In this document: piece by piece, positions 46,298-58,333 of the stretch
Layout: every line of letters starts with the position of its first letter
How positions within the stretch are numbered: the stretch's first letter is position 1
Assembly (NCBI GenBank): GCA_026545765.1
Contig: CM048842.1
Span: 46,571,431-46,635,430 of the forward strand
Reading direction: 5' to 3'
DNA: 64,000 bases
Origin: Plantago major
Lineage: Eukaryota; Streptophyta; Magnoliopsida; Lamiales; Plantaginaceae
The notes under the pieces: generated by a model
The model's database searches: none
The model's input: only the letters and a program-made list of their open reading frames with translations
What the model was told of the DNA's origin: nothing
Translations under genes and position numbers: made by a program

Positions 46298-47921
46298 TGT
46301 TAGAAATTATGTTAGAAATTTGTTAGGAATATCTGTTTAGATTTTGATCAGCAACATGATGACTTATCTTAGTTCAGAAAGGTGATTAGTACTCTTGGTT
46401 CACTTGAACATTGTAAAAGAGGAAACTCACTAAGTATGTTAGTCTAGTTAATCTTGTATAGGATGTTAGGTCTCAAAATGTAATTTTTATTTTATGAAGA
46501 GAAGACCAAGCAGAAGACATCCAGCAGAACAAGTTCAACGACTTTGAAGATTTGAAAGACAACACAAGATTACTAAAATGTTTTTCCAGATACCTTGACC
46601 AGATATCTTGAAGACTCAATTGGTTTTAAATGAACCATGTCTCAAGAGACATCTGAAAAACTAAAAGGTTTCTGAAAACAAGGAAAGTGCCTACAGATAT
46701 CTGCACTCAGATACCTTGAGCTTAAACCACATTTCTGAAAAAGGAATATATATTGCAACAAAGTTGTTTCAATAAAGTGGTATCTGAAGTTGAAGAAAAC
46801 GACGTGCAAAGCCTCAGAGAAATCTGATAAATAAAGGTCTCTGATACAATGCATAGTTCCGTTGGCACTACAGGACAAAAGTATAGTACAATGTATTAAA
46901 TGCACGGACAGAGATGTCTAAACAAAAAATGGTAGCTTCTGAAGAAGAAGATAAACCTGCTACAGTACTATACACAGATATCGATAGTTTGAATTTGAGC
47001 CTAACGGATACTATTCAACGGCATTCAAATTCATCTATAAATATCAACACTTAGACTACTTTAGTACACACTGAACACCTTAGATCACTGAACTTATATT
47101 GAATACTCTCTCAAGCACACTACTTACCTTCAAGCTTTTTGTTGCGACCAAAGCTCTTGATTCTAAGTAGCACAAAAGTTCTAAGTGTCCTGATCATAAA
47201 CAAGCATTGCTGAATCAAAAGATCAAGTATCTGAGATTCATTCTCTTGAACAATTGTCATAGACTTGGGTTAGTAAAGAACAAGATACCATACATTGCAA
47301 AGTGTATTAAGTATACTTGATTCACAGAGCTATCTGATTAACTGAATAAGTTAATAAAGAAGCTCATTTGACAAACAAACCAAAACCAACACCATAACTG
47401 GCGTGGAGTACAGGAAGTACTTAGTTTGGGAAACTAAGGAATAACTCCAAGGTTATTGAGCACAGGAAGTACTTAGCTTGGGAAGCTAGGGAACAGTTAA
47501 AAAAGGTTTCTGAGTACAGGAAGTACTTGGCTGTGGAAGCCGGGGAACAACTCAGGGGGAACATTTGGTTGGGAACCATTTGTTTAGGAATCTTAGAATA
47601 GGATTATTGTAAGGTGAACTCAATTATCAGTTCTAGTGAATTCTAGGTCTTTGGAAGACCGAAGTGGATTAGTTGGAGGATTACGCCACCTCCAGACACC
47701 ACTATACTTGTTGTGTCATTTACCTTTCTGTACTTACATTTCAGCAAAGCACACACACACTAATTGTTTCTGCACTTATCTATCTTAAGTCTTCCGCGCT
47801 CTGAATTTAAGTATCAGATATCTTCACAGATATCTGAGAAACTGTGTTTATCGACAAAAGTTTTAAAAGACTATTCACCCCCCCCCCCCAGTCTTTTACT
47901 TTGTCGTTATCTGGACCAACA
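46298..47921 (+). repeat. 5' LTR of C3
   Basis: TGTTAGAAATTATG to TCTGGACCAACA. TATA box CTATAAATATC at 47035-47045; poly-C tract ending near 47889. It begins with a 12-bp near-repeat (TGTTAGAAATTA then TGTTAGAAATTT) not seen in the 3' LTR. Confidence 0.93.
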
Positions 47922-47923
47922 AG

Positions 47924-47935
47924 TGGTATCAGAGC
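47924..47935 (+). other. Primer binding site of C3
   Basis: TGGTATCAGAGC, two bases after the LTR end, complementary to initiator Met tRNA as in most Copia elements. Confidence 0.93.
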
Positions 47936-48038
47936 AGGAGGTTCACAAGCCTTCTGCACTGAACCTAGATCCCCAGATAGGTGAAGGAACTTTATCCCTT
48001 TCTAAGGACTATATAATTTGTGTGTTAAGTGTGCAGGT

Positions 48039-50553
48039 ATGTCTCTGAGTGATGCACCCATTCTCAAACTAGAGAACTACGAGAAATGGAAAAATAACAT
48101 GATGCTCCACCTAGAAGCCATAGGTGACGAAATGATCGACGTGATAAAGAATGGCCCAATAGTCATTCAACAACTTAAGCAAGTCATGGAGGTTTCTAAT
48201 GGTAGAGACAGAGATCAAAGCGATGGGTCTTCACAAACTGATGCGTCAACTAGTGGGAGATCTACTAGTCAAGTTATTTACGAACCAAAGCCCAGAGAAC
48301 TCTGGACATCGGAAGATGCCAAGAGAAATCGTCTGGATGGTCAAGCTCGTAATATCATTATCAGATCGACACCTGAGCACATACAGTGTAAACTGTGGGG
48401 TGCCAAAACGGCAAAAGTTGCCTGGCAACTGATTGAAGAAATCTGTGCCGGAACTGAGAAAGCCAAAGAAAACAAGTTCGAAGTCCTCAAATTGAAATTT
48501 CAAAATTTCAAACAAGGACCCACTGAAACTCTGGAAGAACTTGATTTCAGATTTACCACTCTCATGAGTGATATGGCTGCACTTGGTGAACGCAACAGAT
48601 ATTCCCAGTCAGAAAAGATTAAGACTATTGTCAGAAGTCTTAATCACAACTGGGAGCACACTAAATTCTTTTATTTCAACCAAGGAATGCAAAATATCAC
48701 TCCAGTGGAACTTTTCTCTCACCTTGCTACGGTTGATTATGAAACAACTCAAAGAGAACAAACAACTGAAAAGTTGCAGAATGTTGCTCCAATTACTCAA
48801 GGAACTTCTGAAAAGAAGAAAAGCAAGGAGGAGACTGAGGATGCTTCTGCTTCAAAGCAAATGGGCAAATATGTCAGTCGAGAAATTGAGAGAAGAAAAG
48901 CCAAAGAGAAGCTGAAAAAGCATCTAGGCTCAAACTATCACCAGTACAAAAATATGCAAAGCTCATTGAAAGCCAAGCCGTAAAGCATCAAGTAATCTTG
49001 AGGAAGCGAATTGGAAACGATATCTGTTTCTATTGTCAGAAACCTGGTCACTTCAAGAAGGATTGTCCTGCCTTCAACAAACTAAAGACAGGTGACAAGA
49101 AAGATAGAAGAATCTTCAAAAGAAGCCAGAAGACTTTACTAACTGAAGAAAGAAAGAAAATCCAAACTCAACTGGATGCTCTAGACATTGAGACAGATTC
49201 TGAAGATGACGATTCAGATGACTCAACCTTACCATCACCAGAATTATATGGTGTCACTCACGATATAATCGACTTTGGCCTTAAGAAGAATGAAATGTGT
49301 GGAGTTGCTGAGATTGACGGTCCAGACATCTCTAACATTGAAATATGTCTTATGGCTGATGAGGTAACACATACTTCTTGTTATACTTATGAAAGTGATG
49401 AAGAAGAAATAAAAGATCTAGAAAATCTCAGAAAGGAATTTGATATCTACGAAAGAGAATTTCTAATGATCCGAGCTAGAGCCGAAAATCTTGAAGCAGA
49501 AAAGAATTTTCTTGCAAAGGAAAACTCTCAATTAATTAAGATGTCTGAGAAAAAGGATGCTGAAAATTCATTTCTCAAGGCTCAGATATCTGAGACTGAA
49601 AAGTCACATAAAGAAGCAATGGCTGAACTGCTAAACAAATGTGAAGATCTTCTTTCTGAGAACAAGGAACTCAAAAAGAAAGAATTATCTTTTCAATCTT
49701 ATGCCAAAGCCAGTGACACTCTTACTGAAGTACAATCTTATTTAAGAAATCCTTCAGAAAAGAAAGGACTTGGGCTGAATACACAGACATAAATTCTACC
49801 ACTCTGAATAAGAGCGAGGTAAGAAGAACATTTGTCAGTGCGCAGCAAGGTGGCTCCCAAACATTCTATAGTATCGGTCAGAAAACAATGATTGTTGACA
49901 AAGGAAAGGCAGTTGCGACTAAACCTTTGTGGGAAAAACAAGTCAAAAGGAAAACTGTTGGTCATGTCTCTGGAAAGAAACATGACACTGAAAAGTGTAA
50001 ACACCCACAATGCTATGTCTCTCAAAAAGGAAGAATTGCAAGTGCTGACAAATTTTCCTATGTCACGTTTTCTGAAAAGGAAATAGACAAACCAGAGACT
50101 AGCAAAGCTGCTGAGAAAAGATCTCAGATGGCTTCAGGTGCTCGGAATGGTATTGGCTATAAAGACATCGGAAAACAACTTGCTCATGAATACAAACAGG
50201 AGCAAGAACGATGGCTAAAGGCTAGAATTGCTCAAAGCAATTATCAGAAGTGAAAGATGAATCAAGCCACTGAAAATCTGAATGCCAGGGCTAGAAGAAA
50301 TCTGGCAAGAAAAGCTAAGTTCGCTAAAAAGCAGACTCAGAAACCTGACATGTATCTGAAAGTACCAAATGGAGCACCAAGGAACACACCAAGGAAGAAA
50401 ATAGTTCTTAATAGTGATAATAATCATTCGACTAGAATTCCTCCTTATGTTCCTATCAGACAAAAGAATGTTCCAAAGAAATTCATTCAAAAATGGATTC
50501 CTACTGGAAGATTTTTTAGTCCAGATGGTTCCAACATTGATATGAGAACCTAA
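48039..50553 (+). pseudogene. gag: Gag of C3
   Basis: Starts MSLSDAPILKLENYEKWKNN, with the UBN2-like helical region LKFQNFKQGPTETLEELDFR and SEKIKTIVRSLNHNWEHTKF. A CCHC knuckle, CFYCQKPGHFKKDC, lies near 49019-49060. A coiled coil (about 49400-49720) has AENLEAEKNFLAKENSQL and EDLLSENKELKKKE. A basic tail with ATENLNARARRNLARKAKF follows. Structural protein of the virus-like particle in functional relatives. Several breaks in this copy. Confidence 0.87.
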
Positions 50554-50571
50554 TCTCCTGTTTCCTGTTGT

Positions 50572-53500
50572 GTGCAGAACGCTTCTTGGACTAAAGCACA
50601 ATGGCTATTTGATAGTGGATGCGAAAAGCACATGACACAAGACAAAGCAAATCAGGTCGATTACAAAGCTTGCAACACAAGACCAGATATCAGATTTGCT
50701 GGAGGAGAAATAAATCCCTCTCTGGGATTCGGCCACGTCAAATTGGGATCACTAACAATCACATACGTATTACATGTTAAAGATTTGAAATATAATCTAT
50801 TTAGCATGAGCCAGTTTGCAGACAAAGGTTTCACTGTGAAATTTAAAGCAAAGTATTGCAAACTTATTGACAATGAGTCAAACCAGACAGTCTTGGTTGC
50901 TCGGCGAAAAGGTAGTCTTTATGTTGCCGATTGGGCATCTGCCACAACTGAAGAATGTCTCATGGTGAGTCAATCAGGTCACACAGAAGAGCACTGGTTA
51001 TGGCACAAAAGAATGAGTCACTTGAATTTCAAAACTCTGAATAAACTTGCCAAGAAAGAGTTAGTGGTTGGCCTTCCCAAAACATCTTTCAGAAAAGATG
51101 GTATTTGTTCTGCCTGTCAGATGGAGAAATAATCCAAGATCTCTTTCAAGTCCAAAACCAGACACTCTAGTGTTAGACCACTGCAACTTTTACATATGGA
51201 TCTCTTTGAATCATCTGTAACTAGTTATGCAGAAAAGAAGTATGGTCTGGTTATTGTAGATGACTTCTCAAGATTCACTTGGGTTGTATTTCGAAAGCAC
51301 AAATCTGATGCTAGGGTGGAGATACCAAACTTGCTGAAAAAGCTTGCAATCATGAAAAATGACAAGGTATCTGCAATCAGAACAGACCATGGTACTGAGT
51401 TTGTCGACCAGTATGTAAAGGAGTTTTGTACCAACAAAGGTATACAACACCAACTTTCCTCTGTGAGAACACCACAACAAAATGGTGTTGCAGAAAGGAA
51501 AAATAGAACCCTTAAAGAAGCAGCAAGGACAATGCTAGCTGACACTGAAATAAGTGAAGTTTATTGGGTTGAAGCTGTAAACACAGCCTGCTACACACAT
51601 AACAGATGTTTGATAAACAAACACCATGACAAGACCCCTTATGAAATCTTTGTTAGTAGACCCCCTAATATTAAACATCTGAAAGTGTTTGGTTGTAGAT
51701 GTTTTATTCTTAACAATGGAAAAGAGTATCTGAGAACATTTCAACCAAAGGCAGATGAAGGTGTATTTCTTGTTTATTCTATGAATAGAAAAGCTTACAG
51801 AGTTTACAACAAAAAAAACAAAGAAGATTGAAGAATCAGTTCATGTTGTATTCTATGAAGGAAGTAAGAAAACACCTCTTACTGATGAACTCTCAGAAAA
51901 GTTCAAAGAACTAATGTTAAATTACTCTGAAAAAGAATCCTCAAAAAAGAAAAACATCATTGTGGAAAGCGAGGATGACTCTAACGAAGAAAAGCATGAA
52001 ATGCCTAGTAACAACCAGATGACTCTCAGACATGATGAAGAATTTCCTATGAGACTTCCAGAAATGGAAACTGAAGATGTTCATCAGAAAGCTATCTCTG
52101 GAAATGAACTCTCTGAAAGACATATTCTAGAAAGCTCACACACTGAGCAACTGTCGGACATTAATCGCCCTTCTGAGGAGCAAAATGTCTTAGATACTGA
52201 AAAAGTATCAAATCAAAATCCTAGTGATTCACATTCAAATCACTTGGATATTGATCCTACTAGCACTAAACCTATGATGAGATGGATCAAGGATCATCCT
52301 GCAAAATATGTAATTGGATCAATTAATCAAGGTGTTAGGACTAGGAGAGCAATAGCTGAAAATGCTAATTCTCTCTTTGGATGTTTCATCTCAAACATTG
52401 AACCTAAAACTACAGAAGAAGCATTAAGAGACCAAGATTGGATCTCAGCAATGCAGGAAGAGATAGATCAGTTTGAGAGAAACAAAGTCTGGAAACTAGT
52501 TCCATTTGTAGAAGGAATATCTGTGATTGGAACAAAGTAGGTTTTTAGAAATAAAATGAATGAGTCTGGTGAAATAACCAGAAACAAAGCAAGATTGGTT
52601 GCCAAGGGATTCACCCAGACTGAAGGTCTAGATTTTGATGAGTCATATGCACCAGTTGCCATATTGGATGCAATAAGACTCTTTCTAGCCTTTGCAGCTC
52701 ATAAAGATTTTAAGATTTATCAGATGGATGTCAAGAGTGCATTCTTGAATGGTGAACTTGCCGAGGAAGTTTATGTTGAGCAACCACCTGGCTTTGAAGT
52801 TTCCTCAGAAAGTAGAAGGGTCTATAAGCTACAGAAAGCTCTATATGGACTGAAACAGGATCCAAGAGCGTGGTATGACACTTTGGCCAAATACCTTCTG
52901 GAAAGTGGTTTTAATAAAGGTGAAGTTGATAAAACTTTATTTACCTTAAATCATGATGTGAAACTACTCTTAGTTCAAGTATATGTTGATGACATTATAT
53001 TTGGATCTAAAGACAAGCAACTTTGTGATGACTTTGCAAATCTTATGAAAAGTAAGTTTGAGATGAGCATGATGGGAGAATTGAATTACTTCCTAGGATT
53101 ACATGTCAAGCAACTCAAAGATGGAATATTCATTAGTCAAACAAAGTATGCAAAAGACATGCTCACGAAGTTTAATCTTAAGCCTTCTAAAAAGAATGCT
53201 AAGATACCTATGAGCATAGGAACCAAAATGACCTATACTGAATCAGACAAGAGTGTTGAAGAACATAAGTATAGGAATTTGATAGTTTCACTACTTTACC
53301 TTACTACAAGTAGACCTGATATTCAATATGCAGTTGGAGTGTGTGCTAGATTTCAGACAAATCCAATGCAATCACACTACAACATTGCTATGAAAATATT
53401 AAGGTATGTAAAAGGTACAGTAGATGTAGGTTTGTGGTATCCTAAAGAAAGTTGATTGAGTTTAGCGGGTTACTCAGATGCTGATTATGTTGGATTAATG

Positions 53501-53920
53501 CTTGATAGGAAAAGTACCTCAGGAATTTGTCAGTTTCTGGGTGCTAGACTTATCTCATGGTTTAGCAAGAAGCAAAACGCAATTGCAACTTCTACCACAG
53601 AGGCTGAATATATTGCTGCTGGTTGTTGTGCAACACAAATTCTGTGGATTCAACAACAACTTAAAGACTATGGACTTAATGAAGAGAAAACTCCTATTTT
53701 CTGTGACAACACAAGTGCTATTGCGATCACACAGAATCCTAAGTTTCATGCCAGAACAAAGCACATTGATGTTAGACATCACTTCATCAGAGACCATGTT
53801 GAAAAAGGCAATATAGAGATACTCAAGATTGGCACTGAAGACCAACTTGCAGATATCTTCACTAAGCCACTGCAAGAAAGTAGATTCTTAGCCTTAAGAC
53901 ATAGTCTTGGACTAATGTAG
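50572..53920 (+). pseudogene. pol: Pol of C3: protease, integrase, reverse transcriptase, RNase H
   Basis: Protease site WLFDSGCEKHMTQD. GAG-pre-integrase [15 protein letters not shown]. Integrase [32 protein letters not shown] and [18 protein letters not shown]. Reverse transcriptase [53 protein letters not shown] and [14 protein letters not shown]. RNase H YSDADYVGLMLDRKSTSGIC, ATSTTEAEYIAAGCC, DNTSAIAI and KHIDVRHHFIRDHVE. The end, TKPLQESRFLALRHSLGLM, is a normal Copia pol terminus, so the sequence after 53920 is additional. Confidence 0.9.
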
Positions 53921-54517
53921 CTACCAACGAACTGAAAAAGTTCAGATTTCTGGAACAGTCATCCAGAAAAGAGAAATCTGGATCGGGTATCCAGAAAGGA
54001 AGAATCTGGAATCCAGAAACCAAAGGCTAAAGGGCAAAAAGTCTGCTTAAAGATCTTTGAGATAGGAACTCAGATAACTGGGTCACTCAATAAGAAGGAA
54101 CACAAAAGAGAATAGTACAACTGTCTGCAGTCAACTACTCTCTTGAAATTTGCATTATTTCTATCTTTGTGTAAAACTTGGACGAATCCTAAGCATAAAA
54201 TAGACTCAGATGCAAACAGTGTTCTTGGTCATACAGAAGCGTGATTCAGATAGCTAATAGCCAAAATTCATTAATTGGGCACAATTACATTTGTTGATTG
54301 TGATCATTGCTGAAGAAGCAATGGTGACCCTTGATGAAATTGAGCGATTGATCTGTACGGTGGAAATTAATTCTCAGTAAATAGTGGACTGTTAAATTTC
54401 CGACAAGGCTCACTTTGCATTTAATGCCGAACAAGCTTTTGCTCACACTTACCTGCAAATCACAGATACTTACACATAATATCAATTTGTATGTATATGT
54501 CTATTGAGATTCTATTG
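53921..54517 (+). other. Transition between pol and the extra 3' region of C3
   Basis: About 600 bp with no recognisable coding region. It has repeated TCTGGA and CCAGAAA phrases just after pol (53948-54020). Probably untranslated. Confidence 0.5.
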
Positions 54518-54720
54518 CTATATATATAGGATTTTGGCAAAAAAATCACTTTCGCCTAATCCAAAATTCCGACTTTCACAAGAATAGCAAAATCATTCTC
54601 TTGTTTCTCTGCAAAACTTCTTCAAACTCTGCAAATCAAGATTAAGTTTTTCTGCAAAGAATTACTAATCCCTAAACCAAATCTCTTTCAAACACCGAAA
54701 TCCTTACACTATATAAAGAG
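54518..54720 (+). promoter_or_regulatory. Promoter-like TATA box and leader in C3
   Basis: CTATATATATAGG at 54518-54530 is followed by a roughly 180-nt A/C/T-rich leader without ATG, ending CTATATAAAGAG directly before ATG 54721. This is the arrangement of a plant gene promoter and 5' UTR, here 600 bp downstream of pol. Confidence 0.5.
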
Positions 54721-55359
54721 ATGGACCCTAAGCGTTCAACTGCACAAAAATCCCAATCCTTTACTGGTACTACTGAAAAGCAAGCACCAGAGTTGGTTAT
54801 TGTGAACAACCAATTGGTAGGAGAATTCAATCCCAATCATTGGACTTCAAATCACCGGATGATTTGGGGTGGTGCCATGATTGAGGAATACCTCACGGCT
54901 GCAGTAGAGAACCAAGCCGATAGAAAACTGATTCTTGACATGCTTGAAAAGGCACAAATCAAGGGTTTTCTATCTGCCCGTCCAAGTGGAATTTCATCAC
55001 TCGATGTGTTGGATTTCCACAATAATTCCAGGATTATATCCTGTGTTTCTGAAGGCACTGCAATAGTGTCTATAAAAACCTCAGTCCAAGGAAAAGAAAT
55101 CCTTCTGGACTTAACAACTTTCTGCAAGTTGTTTGATCTTCAAAATCTTGGAAAGGATTTTGAAATAAACACCAAGGATGACGATCTCCTTGAAGGTGTG
55201 AAACAGCTGTACAGTGATGTGTGTGATCTTGAAAAATTAGATACACCCACTGAGTTCAAGCTTGCTGACATCCAAACTAGACATCTGATGGTTCACTGGG
55301 ATGTGTTGGCTTGCATTCTTCACAGATGCTTTGATGGTCTACAAGGAGGTGCTGACTAG
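54721..55359 (+). CDS. Open frame 1 of the C3 extra region, unknown family
   Basis: 212 residues starting MDPKRSTAQKSQSFTGTTEK. The middle is well ordered (LTAAVENQADRKLILDMLEK, AQIKGFLSARPSGISSLDVL, ILLDLTTFCKLFDLQNLGKD, RHLMVHWDVLACILHRCFDG) and looks globular and mostly helical. I do not recognise the family with confidence. It resembles in style the long accessory proteins annotated as plant transposon-associated, but that is an impression. It sits right behind the promoter-like segment, and the next frame (55381) starts 21 bp after its end. Part of an LTR element, so treated as a fossil. Confidence 0.55.
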   Translation: MDPKRSTAQKSQSFTGTTEKQAPELVIVNNQLVGEFNPNHWTSNHRMIWGGAMIEEYLTAAVENQADRKLILDMLEKAQIKGFLSARPSGISSLDVLDFHNNSRIISCVSEGTAIVSIKTSVQGKEILLDLTTFCKLFDLQNLGKDFEINTKDDDLLEGVKQLYSDVCDLEKLDTPTEFKLADIQTRHLMVHWDVLACILHRCFDGLQGGAD

Positions 55360-55380
55360 ATAAGCCAAGAACGTTGGATA

Positions 55381-56443
55381 ATGATGTTCTTGCCGAATCA
55401 ACAAGACAAAAGGCTGGAAAACCATTTTAACTGGGGAAAGTACGCCTTTATGAAGTTTGTGAAAAAGACTCAAGGCTTTGAGCCTAAAATCGCTAAAGGA
55501 CTTGCTGAGCCAAAGGCCACATTAATCTATAGTTTAAAGATATGCTACTTGCTGGAAACGCTTGGCATTGAGCTCAGAGAGAAGGCTGAAATAGCCAACA
55601 GTAACCTACTCTACAAATATGAGTATACGAACATGATGAAAAAGGTTACTGGATCTCAGAAAGGTTCCAAGAAGCCCAGAACTTCAAGAAAGAAGTCTGG
55701 TGGCAAATCAGAAGGCACACCCATAGAGGTTGTCGATTCCCAGATACCTGCAGCCATTGTCGATGAACTCATTAATGCATATGAACTCATCAATGCTGCA
55801 AAAAGAGGCATCAACTACTGAACAAGTAGACTCAGCAAGAGAAAGTGCTTTCAGAAATGTGAAGACTATTATAGAAAGCCTTGTTGATGAACTCATTAAT
55901 GCTGCCAAAAGTGGTGAAAGACACCAAGCCCTATCTGCAGAAACCGCAGGAGTTATGGACCAATCAGTTCCTAATGCTAATGAGAGCTCTGACGATGAAG
56001 ATGATGAACTAGTCATCTCTCAAGTCCTAGAAAGATCAAAAAGGTCTAAGGTTATTGAGATAGTAACTGGTGTAGAGGTATCTGAAGAAGAACCCAAACC
56101 ACAAGTTGCTGAACAAGCACCTATAGCAAAGGTTGTTGGTGTAAACACACCATCAGGGAAAGTTTCGTATGAACAACTTCAAGAAGCCCTGATGAGTGGT
56201 GACTTAGTGTTGGCAGATGCTGATGACAACGCCACACTTAGAAATCTGGAAGAGCCCTCAAATGTTCCTCCTTCTGCTTCCAGACAAACACAACAACCAC
56301 AACCACAACAGCCACAAGTGGTTGATGAAATGGTAAATGAACTCCATTTTGACTTACCAGCAATGCAATATGCTGAAGAAAATCCTGCAAAAGAGCAGGT
56401 TCCCCAACTCATTGAGAGGGATCAAACTGAGACATCTACATAG
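55381..56443 (+). pseudogene. Frames 2-3 of the C3 extra region
   Basis: The first part (MMFLPNQQDKRLENHFNWGK, then YAFMKFVKKTQGFEPKIAKG) continues the globular character. The later part (about 55680-56440) is low-complexity and acidic, with basic SRKKSGGKSEG and repeated VDELINA phrases at 55760-55915, then Gln/Pro runs (RQTQQPQPQQPQVVDEM). No known domain. Located directly before the intron-like series. Confidence 0.45.
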
Positions 56444-56593
56444 AATGATCAACCAGGGGAGGCAACTGAGTTGCATACTCAGGAAAGTTGTGAAGTACCT
56501 GAAACTTCAAACAAAGAAGCTGTACTAGAACAAGAAGACCAAAGCATAGAAGGGTCACGAGTTTCAGAGACCAATCAGCCTGACACTGCTCAG

Positions 56594-57484
56594 GTAGCTG
56601 GATGGTTTAACTCTCAACTTGTGAAATTTTATGTTTATAAATCTTGTTACTTCTAAAAATTTCTTTGTTACAGGCTGAATTAGAAACAAAAGAACAAGAG
56701 GAAGCTGGAAAGCTTGCCTCAGAAACTGAGAAGGGGGTTTCAACATCCTCGCCTCTTAAGGAATCTAAGCCTGTGCTACAGGTGATAAAGTGTTCCTTAA
56801 GATATCACTTTTCAGTTATATGAAAATTTACTTAACTAATTAAGTGGATGTTTCTAATAGGCTCCAACTGAGAAAGAGGAAGATAAGGCAGAAATGCCAG
56901 AAAAGAACCCAGAGACTGACAAGGTTTCTGAAGAAAATGTCATTGAGCCTTCCAGTTTGAAGGTATATGAAAATCAATGATAAACATTCTTCACCTTGGG
57001 TTACTATAACTTCTCTAATTACTCAATACTTTCTACTTACAGGCTCACTCAGAAGTAGAAGTGCAAGGGGACAGAGTTGCGACATCCCCTGCACCTATGG
57101 AAATTGATGAAGCCCCCAAGGCAACATCACCAGAAAGAACACCAGAAACTGAGAAAGTTTCTGCGAAAAATGATTCTGAGCTTCCTATTGAGGAAGTAAG
57201 TAGAAAACCCAGAAATCATTAAAGCATTAATTGCATAAACTCTTTCATAACAATTTCCTAAGTATTGTGATAATTTTTATTCTCAGGTTCAAGCATAAAG
57301 AAAGGTTGATGAGGACCAGACTTCCAAGTCTCCACCTCACAACAAGATATCTGAGACACCCCCTGTCTCAGTAGTACAAGTCTCTGAGCCTGATCTAATT
57401 ATTCAGGTAACTCAGAAACTAAACTACACTTGTACTCAGATATCTGCACAAGTTTTGAATCTAACTCAAAACACTTTCTTCCAG
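56594..57484 (+). other. Series of short coding-like segments separated by intron-like gaps (C3)
   Basis: Five gaps of about 78-91 nt begin with GT and end with AG: near 56594-56673, 56782-56860, 56963-57042, 57196-57286 and 57407-57484. They are AT-rich with pyrimidine-rich 3' ends (TTACAG, TAATAG, TTACAG, TCTCAG, TTCCAG). The four segments between them are 108, 102, 153 and 120 nt, all divisible by three. Three begin with GCT and share an ET(E/D)K-V-S phrase (SETEKGVS, PETDKVSEEN, PETEKVSAKN). This looks like repeated duplication of a phase-symmetric exon encoding acidic, Pro/Glu/Ser-rich sequence. Splicing is inferred, not shown. Confidence 0.6.
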
Positions 57485-58333
57485 GGTCAAACAAGTGCCA
57501 AGAAGGTTCCTGATGATGAGAAAAGGGACCTACTTCCCTTCTTCAAGGCTCAAACCCTGCCAAAGCACATTCAATGATTCAAGAAATGGCAGAGGTTAAG
57601 GTGCTCTGATCTATCTGAAATATTGAGAATCACAGATCAATCAACAAGACGAGCACGAGCTCTTGATTTGGAGACATATATACATGCAATGTTCCCCACG
57701 GAACAATATTCTGTTGCGACATTGTTGCATAAGGATTTCTCCAAAGAAGTGGCACACAGATTGATTCAAGACTTCAATCAGGCTGATGGTCAGACAAGAT
57801 TACAGATGGCATTCAAGCCAGTCCTGCCCCAGACTCTGCAATTTATTCCTTCTGAAAAAGAAGAGGTTAATGGGCAGAAGATCACTATTTCTGAAGTGCT
57901 CAATCTTGTATCTGAAGATGATGAGGAGGAAGAAAAAAACGATAATGACTTTGATGAACCTCCCACTGACCATCACCAAAAGGATGATAATGACAAAAAG
58001 GATGATGATGATGCCCCTGCACCAGGGACCGGAGGAATTTTACAAGAAAATAATGCCTCAACTGCTGAAAAGCACACTGAGAGGACATTACAGAAATCTC
58101 CGCCTCCATCTCCTCAAAAATCTACTCATCCATCTTCCCAACAACAAGATACTACTGTACAAGTCGTTGAGCATTCTGAGGAAACAACCTAGAAAATGCT
58201 GAATACTCAAACCAGAATGGCTCAACTCAAACAACTGTTGGAAGAAGAACAACAGCTCCATCTTCAACTGGAAGAAAAGATAGCTAAATCCAGAGACAAG
58301 CTTTATCAACTACAAGATCAATAATTACAAGAA
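57485..58333 (+). pseudogene. Middle part of the C3 extra region: helical segment and acidic tract
   Basis: A helical stretch (RARALDLETYIHAMFPTEQY, RLIQDFNQADGQTRLQMAFK) precedes a strongly acidic tract (SEDDEEEEKNDNDFDEPP) and a Ser/Pro/Gln-rich part. A coiled-coil segment follows at about 58197-58325 (MAQLKQLLEEEQQLHLQLEE). Unknown family. Confidence 0.45.
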
